Shown here piece by piece: positions 43,901-55,340 of a DNA stretch of 64,000 nucleotides. Location of the stretch: NCBI GenBank assembly GCA_933228895.1, contig OW121846.1, positions 150,458,746-150,522,745 of the forward strand. Direction: 5' to 3'. Source of the stretch: Platycnemis pennipes (taxonomy: Eukaryota; Arthropoda; Insecta; Odonata; Platycnemididae). Under the pieces are notes generated by a model, which was given only the letters and a program-made list of their open reading frames with translations, was not told the origin of the DNA and searched no databases. Made by a program: the position numbers and the translations under genes. Numbering within the stretch: position 1 is the first letter of the stretch; each line of letters begins with the position of its first letter.

Positions 43901-44183
43901 ATTAAGGATCATCCATCTGAAATCACTTCTAGAGCCATTTTTTGAAGAAATAGACACTTTCTACTCTTCTCAGCGATGTTCACTGAATTATGTGCAAATA
44001 AATCATCGAAATTAAAAATATCGATTCGTGGCCTTCCTCTCTATTAAGGATCATCTATCTGAAATCACTTCTAGAGCCATCTTTAGAAAAAATTGACACT
44101 TTCTACTCTTCTCAGCGATGTTCACTGAATTACGTGCAAATAAATCAGCGAAATAAAAAATATAGATTCGTGGCACTCCTCTC
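31920..44183 (+). repeat. Secondary block amplification inside U5
   Basis: A landmark junction consists of the terminal monomer (cagcgaaataaaaaat or its cggcgaaat variant) followed by a monomer with ctgaaatcacttctacagcc. It occurs at 31920, 35611, 38025, 39444 and 42144. The spacings 3,691, 2,414, 1,419 and 2,700 bp are 26, 17, 10 and 19 monomers. Blocks share rare variants: gattggtggggttcc (33376, 37063, 38766, 41610), cagctaag (38005, 39424, 42124) and gtgcatatataattcatcg (40865, 43565, and again in U6 at 44845). The landmark also occurs once in U3 (15283) and once, broken by filler, in U4 (about 22960). A short open frame of 65 codons recurs across this junction and is not a gene. Confidence 0.82.
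33961..35160 (+). repeat. Four-monomer local tandem duplication
   Basis: Two successive blocks carry the same private variants in the same order: aatcactact at 34121 and 34688, ggatcaaccatctg at 34249 and 34816, and a ctaaaatcac monomer after each. The offset is 567 bp, four monomers less one base. The missing base is visible in gccacttttgaag near 34562, where other copies have gccatcttttgaag. Confidence 0.75.
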
Positions 44184-45462
44184 TACTATGGATCATCCAT
44201 CTAAAATCACTTCTAGAGCCATCACTAGGCAACATTGACTCTTTCTACTCTTCTCAAGGAAATTCACTGAAATATTTGCAAATAAATCATCGATATTAAA
44301 AATATCGGTTCGTGGCTTTACTCTCTGTAAAGGATCATCCATCTAAAATCACTTCTAGAGCAATCTTTTGAAAAAATTAAAACTTCCTACTCTTCTCAGC
44401 GATGTAACCTGAATTATGTGCAAATAAATCATCGATATTAAATATATCGGTTCGTAGTTTTCCTCTCTAAAATGATCATCCATCTAAAATCACTTCTAGA
44501 GCCATCTTTAGAAAAAATTGACACTTTCTACTCTTCTCAGCGATGTTCACTGAAATATGTGCAAATAAATCATCGAAATTAAAAATATCGGTTCGTGGCT
44601 TTCCTCTCTATAAAGGATCATCCATCTAAAATCACTGCTAGAGCCATCTTTAGAAAAAATTGACACTTTGTATTCTTCACAGCGATGTTCACTGAATTAT
44701 GTGCAAATGAATCATCGAAATTAAAAATATCGATTCGTGGCCTTCCTCTCTATTAAGGATCATCCATCTGAAATCACTTCTAGAGCCATCTTTTGAAGAA
44801 ATAGACACTTTCTACTCTTCTCAGCGATGTTCACTGAATTATGTGCATATATAATTCATCGAAATTAAAAATATCGATTGGTGGCCTTCCTCTCTATTAA
44901 GGATCATCCATCTGAAATCACTTCTAGAGCCATCTTTTGAAGAAATAGACACTTTCTGCTCTTGTCAGCGATGTTCACTGAATTATGTGCAAATAAATCA
45001 TCGAAATTAAAAATATCGATTCGTGGCCTTCCTCTCTATTAAGGATCATCCATCTGAAATCACTTCTAGAGCCATCTTTTGAAGAAATAGACACTTTCTA
45101 CTCTTCTCAGCGATGTTCACTGAATTATGTGCATATAAATCATCGAAATTAAAAATATCGATTCGTGGCCTTCCTCTCTATTAAGGATCATCCATCTGAA
45201 ATCACTTCTAGAGCCATCTTTTGAAGAAATAGACACTTTCTACTCTTCTCAGCGATGTTCACTGAATTATGTGCAAATAAATCATCGAAATTAAAAATAT
45301 CGATTCGTGGCCTTCCTCTCTATTAAGGATCATCCATCTGAAATCACTTCTAGAGCCATCTTTAGAAAAAATTGACACTTTCTACTCTTCTCAGCGATGT
45401 TCACTGAATTACGTGCAAATAAATCAGCGAAATAAAAAATATAGATTCGTGGCACTCCTCTC
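44184..45462 (+). repeat. Higher-order satellite unit U6 (9 monomers)
   Basis: This is the shortest unit: actaggcaac at 44224 and again 1,279 bp later (9 x 142 plus one). It keeps only the first few leading monomers and then passes to the dimer-type monomers and the terminal monomer. It shares with U7 the variants gagcaatcttttg, acttcctactc and cactttgtattcttcacag, so these two units derive from one recent duplication. The rest of the leading block was lost from U6. Confidence 0.85.
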
Positions 45463-48400
45463 TACTATGGATCATCCATCTAAAATCACTTCTAGAGCCA
45501 TCACTAGGCAACATTGACTCTTTCTACTCTTCTCAAGGAAATTCACTGAAATATTTGCAAATAAATCATCGATATTAAAAATATCGGTTCGTGGCTTTAC
45601 TCTCTGTAAAGGATCATCCATCTAAAATCACTTCTAGAGCAATCTTTTGAAAAAATTAAAACTTCCTACTCTTCTCAGCGATGTAACCTGAATTATGTGC
45701 AAATAAATCATCGATATTAAATATATCGGTTCGTGGTTTTCCTCTCTAAAATGATCATCCATCTAAAATCACTTCTAGAGCCATCTTTAGAAAAAATTGA
45801 CACTTTCTACTCTTCTCAGCGATGTTCACTGAAATATGTGCAAATAAATCATCGAAATTAAAAATATCGGTTCGTGGCTTTCCTCTCTATAAAGGATCAT
45901 CCATCTAAAATCACTGCTAGAGCCATCTTTAGAAAAAATTGACACTTTGTATTCTTCACAGCGATGTTCACTGAATTATGTGCAAATGAATCATCGAAAT
46001 TAAAAATATCGATTCGTGGCACTCCTCTCTATTAAGGATCATCCATCTAAAGTCACTTCTAGTGCAATCTTTAGAAATAATTGACACTTTCTTCTCCTCT
46101 CAGCGATGTTCACTGAATTATGTGCAAATTAATCAGCGAAAATAAAAATATCGATTCGTGGCATTCCTCTCTATTCTTGGTCTACCTTCAAAAATCACTT
46201 CTATAGCCATATTTAGAAAAAATTGACACTTTCTACTCTTCTCAGCGTTATTCACTGAATTATGTGCAAATAAATCATCGAAATTAAAAATATCGGTTCG
46301 TGGCTTTCCTCTCTATAAAGGATCATCCATCTAAAATCACTTCTAGAGCCATCTTTAGAAAAAATTGACACTTTCTACTCTTCTCAGCGATGTTCACTGA
46401 ATTATGTGCAAATTAATCAGCGAAAATAAAAATATCGATTCGTGGCTGTCCTCTCTATTCTTGGTCTACCTTCAAAAATCACTTCTACAGCCATATTTAG
46501 AAAAAATTGACACATTCTACTCTTCTCAGCGTTATTCACTGAATTATGTGCAAATAAATCATCGAAATTAAAAATATCGGTTCGTGGCCTTCCTCTCTAT
46601 TAAGGATCATCCATCTGAAATCACTTCTAGAGCCATCTTAAGAAAAAATTGACACTTTCTACTCTTCTCAGCGATGTTCACTGAATTACGTTGAAATAAA
46701 TCATCGAAATTAAAAATATCGATTCGTGGCCTTCCTCTCTATTAAGGATCATCCATCTGAAATCACTTCTAGAGCCATCTTTAGAAAAAATTAAAACTTT
46801 CTACTCTTCTCAGCGATGCTCACTGAATTATGTGCAAATAAATCATCGATATTAAATATATCGGTTCGTGGTTTTCCTCTCTATAAAGGATCATCCATCT
46901 GAAATCACTTCCAGAGCCATTTTTTGAAGAAATCGACACTTTCTACTCTTGTTAGCGATATTCACTGAATTATGTGCAAATAAATCATCGAAATTAAAAA
47001 TATCGATTCGTGGCCTTCCTCTCTATTAAGGATCATCCATCTGAAATCACTTCTAGAGCCATCTTTTGAAGAAATAGACACTTTCTACACTTCTCAGCGA
47101 TGTTCACTGAATTATGTGCATATAAATCATCGAAATTAAACATATCGATTGGTGGCCTTCCTCTCTATTAAGGATCATCCATCTGAAATCACTTCTAGAG
47201 CCATCTTTTGAAGAAATAGACACTTTCTACTCTTCTCAGCGATGTTCACTGAATTACGTGCAAATAAATCATCGAAATAAAGAATATCGATTCGTGGCAC
47301 TCCTCTCTATTAAGGATCATCCATCTGAAATCACTTCTAGAGCCATCTTTAGAAAAAATTGACACTTTCTACTCTTCTCAGCGATGTTTACTGAATTATG
47401 TGCATATAAATCATCGAAATTAAAAATATCGATTCGTGGCCTTCCTCTCTATTAAGGATCATCCATCTGTAATCACTTCTAGAGCCATCTTTAGAAAAAA
47501 TTGACACTTTCTACTCTTGTCAGCGATATTCACTGAATTACGTGCAAATAAATCATCGAAATTAAGAATATCGATTCGTGGCACTCCTCTCTATTACTGA
47601 TCATCCATCTGAAATCACTTCTACAGCCATCTTTAGAAAAAATCGGCACTTTCTACTCTTCTCAGCGATATTCACTGAATTATGTGCAAATAAATCATCG
47701 AAATTAAAAATATCGATTCGTGGCCTTACTCTATATTAAGGATCATCCATCTGAAATCACTTCTAGAGCCATTTTTTGAAGAAATAGACACTTTCTACTC
47801 TTGTCAGCAATGTTCACTGAATTATGTGCAAATAAATCATCGAAATTAAAAATATCGATTCGTGGCCTTCCTCTCTATTAAGGATCATCCATCTGAAATC
47901 ACTTCTAGAGCCATCTTTTGAAGAAATAGACACTTTCTACACTTCTCAGCGATGTTCACTGAATTATGTGCATATAAATCATCGAAATTAAAAATATCGA
48001 TTGGTGGCCTTCCTCTCTATTAAGGATCATCCATCTTAAATCACTTCTAGAGCCATCTTTTGAAGAAATAGACACTTTCTACTCTTGTCAGCGATGTTCA
48101 CTGAATTATGTGCAAATAAATCATCGAAATTAAAAATATCGATTCGTGGCCTTCCTCTCTATTAAGGATCATCATTCTGAAATCACTTCTAGAGCCATCT
48201 TTTGAAAAAATAGACACTTTCTACTCTTCTCAGCGATGTTCACTGAATTATGTGCATATAAATCATCGAAATTAAAAATATCGATTGGTGGCCTTCCTCT
48301 CTATTAAGGATCATCCATCTGAAATCACTTCTAGAGCCATCTTTTGAAGAAATAGACACTTTCTACTCTTGTCAGCGATGTTCACTGAATTATGTGCAAA

Positions 48401-49437
48401 TAAATCATCGAAATTAAAAATATCGATTCGTGGTCTTACTCTCTATTAAGGATCATCCATCTGAAATCACTTCTAGAGCCATTTTTTGAAGAAATAGACA
48501 CTTTCTACTCTTGTCAGCAATGTTCACTGAATTATGTGCAAATAAATCATCGAAATTAAAAATATCGATTCGTGGCCTTCCTCTCTATTAAGGATCATCC
48601 ATCTGAAATCACTTCTAGAGCCATCTTTTGAAGAAATAGACACTTTCTACACTTCTCAGCGATGTTCACTGAATTATGTGCATATAAATCATCGAAATTA
48701 AAAATATCGATTGGTGGCCTTCCTCTCTATTAAGGATCATCCATCTGAAATCACTTCTAGAGCCATCTTTTGAAGAAATAGACACTTTCTACTCTTGTCA
48801 GCGATATTCACTGAATTATGTGCAAATAAATCATCGAAATTAAAAATATCGATTCGTGGCCTTCCTCTCTATTAAGGATCATCATTCTGAAATCACTTCT
48901 AGAGCCATCTTTTGAAAAAATAGACACTTTCTACTCTTCTCAGCGATGTTCACTGAATTATGTGCATATAAATCATCGAAATTAAAAATATCGATTGGTG
49001 GCCTTCCTCTCTATTAAGGATCATCCATCTGAAATCACTTCTAGAGCCATCTTTTGAAGAAATAGACACTTTCTACTCTTGTCAGCGATGTTCACTGAAT
49101 TATGTGCAAATAAATCATCGAAATTAAAAATATTGATTCGTGGCCTTCCTCTCTATTAAGGATCATCCATCTGAAATCACTTCTAGAGCCATCTTTTGAA
49201 GAAATAGACACTTTCTACTCTTCTCAGCGATGTTCACTGAATTATGTGCAAATAAATCATCGAAATTAAAAATATCGATTCGTGGCCTTCCTCTCTATTA
49301 AGGATCATCCATCTGAAATCACTTCTAGAGCCATCTTTAGAAAAAATTGACACTTTCTACTCTTCTCAGCGATGTTCACTGAATTACGTGCAAATAAATC
49401 AGCGAAATAAAAAATATAGATTCGTGGCACTCCTCTC
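45463..49437 (+). repeat. Higher-order satellite unit U7 (28 monomers)
   Basis: The actaggcaac marker is at 45503 and the next is 3,975 bp later (28 x 142 less one). U7 retains more of the leading block than U6, including the cttggtctacc class near 46170 and 46450. It then carries two similar blocks of dimer-type monomers (about 46900-48450 and 48450-49300), both with the atcattctg variant (48171, 48881). Confidence 0.85.
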
Positions 49438-52400
49438 TACTATGGATCATCCATCTAAAATCACTTCTAGAGCCATCACTAGGCAACATTGACTCTTTCT
49501 ACTCTTCTCAAGGAAATTCACTGAAATATTTGCAAATAAATCATCGATATTAAAGATATCGGTTCGTGGCTTTACTCTCTGTAAAGGATCATCCATCTAA
49601 AATCACTTCTAGAGCCATCTTTTGAAATAATTAAAACTTTCTACTCTTCTCAGCGATGTAACCTGAATTATGTGCAAATAAATCATCGATATTAAATATA
49701 TCGGTTCTTGGATTTCCTCTCTAAAATGATCATCCATCTAAAATCACTTCTAGAGCCATCTTTAGAAAAAATTGACACTTTCTACTCTTCTCAGCGATGT
49801 TCACTGAAATATGTGAAAATAAATCATCGAAATTAAAAATATCGATTCGTGTCACTCCTCTCTATAAAGGATCATCCATCTAAAATCACTTCTAGAGCCA
49901 TCTTTAGAAAAAATTGACACTTTGTATTCTTCACAGCGATGTTCACTGAATTATGTGCAAATAAATCATCGAAATTAAAAATATCGATTCGTGGCACTCC
50001 TCTCTATAAAGGATCATCCATCTAAAATCACTTCTAGAGCCATCTTTAGAAAAAATTGACACTTTCTACTCTTCTCAGCGATGTTCACTGAATTATGTGC
50101 AAATTAATCAGCGAAAATAAAAATATCGATTCGTGGCATTCCTCTCTATTCTTGGTCTACCTTCAAAAATCACTTCTATAGCCATATTTAGAAAAAATTG
50201 ACACTTTCTACTCTTCTCAGCGTTATTCACTGAATTATGTGCAAATAAATCATCTAAATTAAAAATATCGGTTCGTGGCTTTCCTCTCTATAAAGGATCA
50301 TCCATCTAAAATCACTTCTAGAGCCATCTTTAGAAAAAATTGACACTTTCTACTCTTCTAAGCGATGTTCACTCAATTATGTGCAAATTAATCAGCGAAA
50401 ATAAAAATATCGATTCGTGGCTGCCCTCTCTATTCTTGGTCTACCTTCAAAAATCACTTCTACAGCCATATTTAGAAAAAATTGACACATTCTACTCTTC
50501 TCAGCGTTATTCACTGAATTATGTGCAAATAAATCATCGAAATTAAAAATATCGGTTCGTGGCCTTCCTCTCTATTAAGGATCATCCATCTGAAATCACT
50601 TCTAGAGCCATCTTTAGAAAAAATTAAAACTTTCTACTCTTCTCAGCGATGCTCACTAAATTATGTGCAAATAAATCATCGATATTAAATATATCGGTTC
50701 GTGGTTTTCCTCTCTATAAAGGATCATCCATCTAAAATCACTTCTAGAGCCATCTTTAGAAAAAATTGACACTTTCTACTCTTCACAGCGATGTTCACTG
50801 AATTACGTTCAAATAAATCATCGAAATTAAAAATATCGATTCGTGGCCTTCCTCTCTATTAAGGATCATCCATCTGAAATCACTTCTAGAGCCATCTTTA
50901 GAAAAAATTAAAACTTTCTACTCTTCTCAGCGATGCTCACTAAATTATGTGCAAATAAATCATCGATATTAAATATATCGGTTCGTGGTTTTCCTCTCTA
51001 TAAAGGATCATCCATCTAAAATCACTTCTAGAGCCATCTTTAGAAAAAATTGACACTTTCTACTCTTCACAGCGATGTTCACTGAATTTTGTGCAAATAA
51101 ATCATCGAAATTAAGAATATCGATTCGTGGCACTCCTCTCTATTACTGATCATCCATCTAAAATCACTACTACAGCCATCATTAGAAAAAATCGACACTT
51201 TCTACTCTTCTCAGCGATATTCACTGAATTATGTACAAATAAATCATCGAAATTAATAATATCGGATCGTGGCCTTCCTCTCGATTAAGGATCATCCATC
51301 TGAAATCACTTCTAGAGCCATCTTTAGAAAAAATTGACACTTTCTACTCTTCTCAGCGATGTTCACTGAATTACGTGCAAATAAATCATCGAAATTAAAA
51401 ATATCGATTCGTGGCCTTCCTCTCTATTAAGGATCATCCATCTGAAATCACTTCAGGAGCCATCTTTAGAAAAAATTGACACTTTCTACTCTTCTCAGCG
51501 ATGTTCACTGAATTATGTGCAAATAAATCATCGAAATTAAAAATATCGATTCGTGGCCTTCCTCTCTATTAAGGATCATCCATCTGAAATCACTTCTAGA
51601 GCCATCTTTAGAAAAAATTGACACTTTCTACTCTTCTCAGCGATGTTCACTGAATTACGTGCAAATAAATCATCGAAATTAAGAATATAGATTCGTGGCA
51701 CTCCTCTCTATTACTGATCATCCATCTGAAATCACTTCTACACCCATCTTTAGAAAAAATCGACACTTTCTACTCTTGTCAGCGATATTCACTGAATTAT
51801 GTGCAAATAAATCATCGAAATTAAAAATATCGATTCGTGGCCTTACTCTCTATTAAGGATCATCCATCTGAAATCACTTCTAGAGCCATTTTTTGAAGAA
51901 ATAGACACTTTCTACTCTTGTCAGCGATGTTCACTGAATTATGTGCATATAAATCATCGAAATTAAACATATCGATTGGTGGCCTTCCTCTCTATTAAGG
52001 ATCATCCATCTGAAATCACTTCTAGAGCCATCTTTTGAAGAAATAGACACTTTCTACTCTTCTCAGCGATGTTCACTGAATTATGTGCAAATAAATCATC
52101 TAAATTAAAAATATCGATTCGTGGCATTACTCTCTATTCTTGGTCTACCTTCAAAAATCACTTCTATAGCCATATTTAGAAAAAATTGACACTTTCTACT
52201 CTTCTCAGCGTTATTCACTGAATTATGTGCAAATAAATCATCTAAATTAAAAATATCGGTTCGTGGCCTTCCTCTCTATTAAGGATCATCCATCTGAAAT
52301 CACTTCTAGAGCCATCTTAAGAAAAAATTGACACTTTCTACTCTTCTCAGCGATGTTCACTGAATTATGTGCAAATTAATCAGCGAAAATAAAAATATCG

Positions 52401-52708
52401 ATTCGTGGCTGTCCTCTCTATTCTTGGTCTACCTTCAAAAATCACTTCTAGAGCCATCTTTAGAAAAAATTGACACTTTCTACTCTTCTCAGCGATGTTT
52501 ACTTAATTATGTGCAAATACATCATCGAAATTAAAAATATCGGTTCGTGGCCTTCCTCTCTATTAAGGATCATCCATCTGAAATCACTTCTAGAGCCATC
52601 TTAAGAAAAAATTGACACTTTCTACTCTTCTCAGCGATGTTCACTGAATTACGTTCAAATAAATCATCGAAATTAAAAATATCGATTCGTGGCCTTCCTC
52701 TCTATTAA
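49438..52708 (+). repeat. Higher-order satellite unit U8 (23 monomers, cut by piggyBac)
   Basis: The actaggcaac marker is at 49478. The unit runs 23 monomers to the piggyBac insertion and resumes at 56878. Within it the order aattaaaac / ggttttcctctctataaagg / tcttcacagcg is tandemly repeated (about 50600-50810 and 50885-51080). The cttcaggagcc variant at 51451 recurs at 58180. With the piggyBac and its TTAA removed, these two are exactly 2,556 bp apart, which is 18 monomers. Confidence 0.8.
52705..52708. other. TTAA target-site duplication, left
   Basis: TTAA directly flanks the left inverted repeat of the piggyBac element. It is also the normal end of the 142-bp monomer (ctctctattaa), and the next monomer would begin at 52709. 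Confidence 0.95.
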
Positions 52709-52723
52709 CCCTCTGGTTACCGA
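52709..52723 (+). repeat. piggyBac left terminal inverted repeat
   Basis: CCCTCTGGTTACCGA, 15 bp, an exact inverse match to 56863-56877. After it the two ends diverge (ccctcatt on the left; gcggggtcc reading inward from the right). Confidence 0.95.
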
Positions 52724-52751
52724 CCCTCATTTTATTACGGTGGTTACCGTT

Positions 52752-52770
52752 GGGGTCCTTTAGGGACCCC
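52752..52770. repeat. Subterminal palindrome 1 of piggyBac
   Basis: A 19-bp interrupted palindrome with arms GGGGTCC and GGACCCC and spacer tttag. It has the same 7-5-7 layout as the copies at 56674-56692 and 56842-56860 and is preceded by GGTTACC (52742-52748). It may be a transposase-binding repeat, by analogy with the subterminal repeats other piggyBac elements need. Confidence 0.8.
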
Positions 52771-52855
52771 ATCGTATTTTTTTATTTACCGTTGAAATGA
52801 ATACAATTTTTAACCTCAGTACAATGATTTTATTGAAATAACGTCATAAATGGCA

Positions 52856-53085
52856 ATAATAATACCTAAATTTAAACAATTTTTGCACGAAAATATTTAT
52901 AAATAAACAAAAAAAAATTGTTTACAAAAACATGAAAATTTCAGTTAGAAAATTCAATTATTGATTTTTTAAATAAAAGATTATAACACACCATAATAAT
53001 ACAGAATATAAAACAATGTTTTCATAAAAATATTTATAAATAAACAAAATATTTTTGCAAAAATGAGGAAAATTCAAATACACCC
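52856..53085 (+). repeat. Diverged direct duplication, 137-bp offset
   Basis: ataataatac at 52856 and 52993, and aaatatttataaataaacaaa from 52891 and 53028, are both offset by 137 bp with similar sequence between them. This is a local tandem duplication in the AT-rich left flank of the transposon. Confidence 0.7.
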
Positions 53086-53092
53086 TTCATTT

Positions 53093-54805
53093 TTACATGT
53101 AGGTAATTGTGACAGTCTTCTTGCGATGTTCTGGACAAACAAATGCCTTAAACTTGGAACATCTTACATTTATCTATAAATGAATATTTCGTGGGCAAAT
53201 AGGGCATTTGCCCCTTTTGGATCTGTAACTTGGTTCAGATTAGGCCATTTCTGAATTTGCTTTTTTGCGCTTCTGAATCTGCGCTTTTTGTCGTGCTTGG
53301 TAGAGCAAGTTCATGTCCTAAGGACTTGAGAAGGATTCTCCTTCTAATCGAAGTCTTTCCATTCCATTCTGGATTTCTGCACATAAATATGGCAAATGCA
53401 TTACTAGCTGCTATATCTATTATATTCATGAACAGCCTGAATAGCCATCTATAAGTTTTTCTGGCGCATATATACTCTCTCATAAGTTTGTCTTAATTGC
53501 CTACAGCTCTTTTGTTCCATTATATTATAATACCATTATTGGTTTCTTACATTCACTCTCAGATATTTTTTAATTAAGTATTGCGAAGTTAGTAAGTGCA
53601 CCATTTTATTTTTCTTTGGCACATACGAGACCATAGCCAATCCTTCTTTATGTAAGAAAGAAAATTTAGAGGAAAAAGTTTCATGATCTTTAGTGTTATT
53701 CAAGTCATAAGGAGTGTCCGGTTTGTTCTTTCTCAGTGTTCCTTGAAGAGTTACGTTTTTCGATGCTAAAAAGAGTGCCAACTCCACGGAAGTGAAACAA
53801 CTGTCCGTTGTGAGACTGCGGCCATTGTTATATAGAGGTTCAATGAGATCTTTGACCACTCTAGTCCCTTGGTTGTTTTCAGCTCGCTGCCCAGGTAATT
53901 TCCCTGTATAACCTGTAGCTTTGGCCCATATTTTTATCCCATATCTCCCGGGTTTGGAATGAATATATTGCCTAAATGTACACTTTCCTCTGTTCGACAC
54001 CAGTTGTTCATCAACAGTAACATATTCAAACGGTTCAAACCTTTTTTTGCTATTTCCAACGAAAATATCCCATACATTACGGATAGCAGCTAATTTGTAT
54101 TTTATTTTCTTTGGGCCCTAGTATCTTTGTCATCAAAACGTATGGATCTCATGATTTGTTGAAATCTTGTGCGGGACATAGACGTGCTGTGAAAAAATCT
54201 CTGCGAATGCTAGTATCAGTTGACCACAATTCTTTGACATTTTCTTTTCAGCAACGGAGAGCACCTGCTGTCAATAATATTCCAATAAATTCATCCAGTT
54301 CATCAATGTTCAAGTTTGTCCAATTATTTTTAAATTTAGGGTGCTTCACTAACAACTCATTGTAGAAGTTTTGGGCATACAAATTAGTGCTTTCAAAAAT
54401 AATAACTTTGACATCGTCGTTTATAAACAAATTAAACGTTTCTGGAATGGAACTTGCACTATTTGAATGTTTTGAAGGACCTGGTTTACAATTAATGTTT
54501 CGTAAAGTTTTTGTGACTTTTGGAGGATGTTTTCCCATGTACGTCCTGATTTTGACTTCAAAACGTCTAAGTTAGCTGAAATTTTAATTACCTCCACATC
54601 ACTGTCAATATCGTCTTCTGTAGGCAGTTGGTCAAATTGCTCCTCCTCTACTTCTTCCAAATCATCTTCAGATTCAGATGTGCACTCTACTGGGAGGAAT
54701 TATCTATCACTATCACTGTTACAAAAATCATCGCAGTCACTGCCATCTGCGATTCTCTCAATTTCTTCCTCCGTTAGGAATCTTTTCGAAGTAATTTCTA
54801 AATAA
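53093..54805 (-). pseudogene. piggyBac transposase pseudogene (DDE_Tnp_1_7 family)
   Basis: Read from high to low coordinates, the relic shows the parts of a piggyBac transposase in order. An acidic N-terminus (FLTEEEIERI near 54780, then SESEDDLEEVEEE) is followed by PPKVTKTLRNI, a helical segment with ELDEFIGILLTAG, and KELWS...MSRTRFQQIMR. The catalytic core has KLAAIRNVWDIF, YVTVDEQL (first Asp, codon 54010-54012), FRQYIHSKPGRYGIKIW and TDSCFTS (second Asp, 53803-53805). The C-terminal part has ARKTYRWLFRL and a cysteine-rich end KCPICPR...RCSKFKAFVCPEH. The expected third Asp appears as Gly (GGC, 53499-53501). Lesions include stops at 54700, 54245, 53536, 53493 and 53174 and frameshifts near 54530, 54105, 53500-53540 and 53230. 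The final stop is at 53093-53095. No initiator Met is visible; a tttttatttag acceptor-like string just upstream of codon EIT (near 54797) leaves room for an N-terminal intron. Confidence 0.93.
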
Positions 54806-55340
54806 AAAATAATTTTATCACAGTATGAATATAATTGTGTCCCATTATAGTAGGTATTAGGAAAAATTTGAAAAGTCACAATATTTTAAATATTGCTAAT
54901 ATTGTATTGAGTAAACAATTTCACTAAACCTTTCAATTTTAAAAAATACTTATTTTTCTATTATGATGCTTGTAGAATAAATTTGACAAATTTACCAATA
55001 GGTGTTAACGTAAATAAGTCAAACTTCAGCACACGCAACATAGTTGTGAGTGACACCGGTACATTTTTGATCTATAAATTTATGAACTTGAATAGGTGTT
55101 GCAAACGAAGAATTATCATCCTTCTGTTGACTGCACTGGTTAGTTGAAGCAGATGTAGCGCACAAGTATCTCTGTAGCAATGGCTGTTACTGGAACGGGC
55201 ACTAAGCTTTGTATGTGAAGTACACACTACCTCAAATAATGGGGGCGTTTACTCGGAACCGAAATCGCAATTTTGTACACTAAATCGTTAGATGGAAACG
55301 AAAAACGAATTTTAGTGAAAAAATTAATCTTCTAACCACA
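54806..55340. other. Transposase-upstream region of piggyBac, no gene seen
   Basis: AT-rich non-coding sequence upstream of the transposase, where its promoter or first exon would lie. No convincing reading frame is present. A segment at 55174-55225 resembles 56177-56228, as described among the findings. Confidence 0.55.

Larger units (their letters stand above)
27853..44183 (+). repeat. Higher-order satellite unit U5 (115 monomers, internally amplified)
   Basis: The actaggcaac marker is at 27893 and the next is 16,331 bp later (115 x 142 plus one). The first part follows U2-U4. The second part is built of repeated multi-monomer blocks, described separately from 31920. U5 is about twice the length of its neighbours because of that internal amplification. 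Confidence 0.85.
1..52708 (+). repeat. 142-bp satellite DNA, array 1
   Basis: About 371 head-to-tail monomers of 142 bp. Taking ggatcatcc as monomer start, copies begin at 7, 149 and so on, and the last complete one begins at 52567. A typical monomer is 35% G+C (50 of 142 bases). Recognisable landmarks in order are ggatcatccatct, cttctagagccat, gacactttctact, cagcgatgttcactgaatta, gcaaataaatcatcg, attaaaaatatcg, attcgtggc and cctctctattaa. All copies that I read run in the same direction. Variation between monomers is mostly point substitution and falls into recurring classes: tttagaaaaaattgac, ttttgaagaaatagac, aattaaaac, cttggtctacc and actaggcaac. Most monomers carry an XbaI site (TCTAGA), so that digest should give a 142-bp ladder. 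No coding function is seen. The array looks like centromeric or heterochromatic satellite, which is inference. Confidence 0.97.
52724..53092. other. piggyBac left subterminal non-coding region
   Basis: 369 bp of very AT-rich DNA between the left inverted repeat and the transposase stop. It contains a second GGTTACC next to a GGGGTCC/GGACCCC palindrome (52742-52770) and a 137-bp-offset direct duplication. It would be the 3' untranslated region of the minus-strand transposase transcript. I see no clear AATAAA on that strand close to the stop. Confidence 0.8.

Noticed and set aside
50340..50546. A 68-codon frame in the satellite.
   Set aside because: Same cause as the other satellite frames: a chance absence of stops across one and a half monomers.
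1..52708. CRISPR array.
   Set aside because: Repeats are 142 bp and contiguous, without unique spacers. The flanking elements are eukaryotic.
1..52708. Hammerhead ribozyme in the satellite (ctgatcatcc ... gaaa).
   Set aside because: The core needs CUGAUGA. The variant here is ctgatca, present in only some monomers, and no supporting stems were found on either strand.
1..52708. CENP-B box (ttcgtgg resembles its first half).
   Set aside because: Only TTCG and the following few bases fit. The CGGG part is absent from every monomer read.
53230..54805. Plus-strand frames opposite the transposase (53230-53454, 54111-54365, 54387-54575, 54527-54805).
   Set aside because: They are antisense shadows. 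The minus strand carries clear piggyBac motifs over the same stretch.
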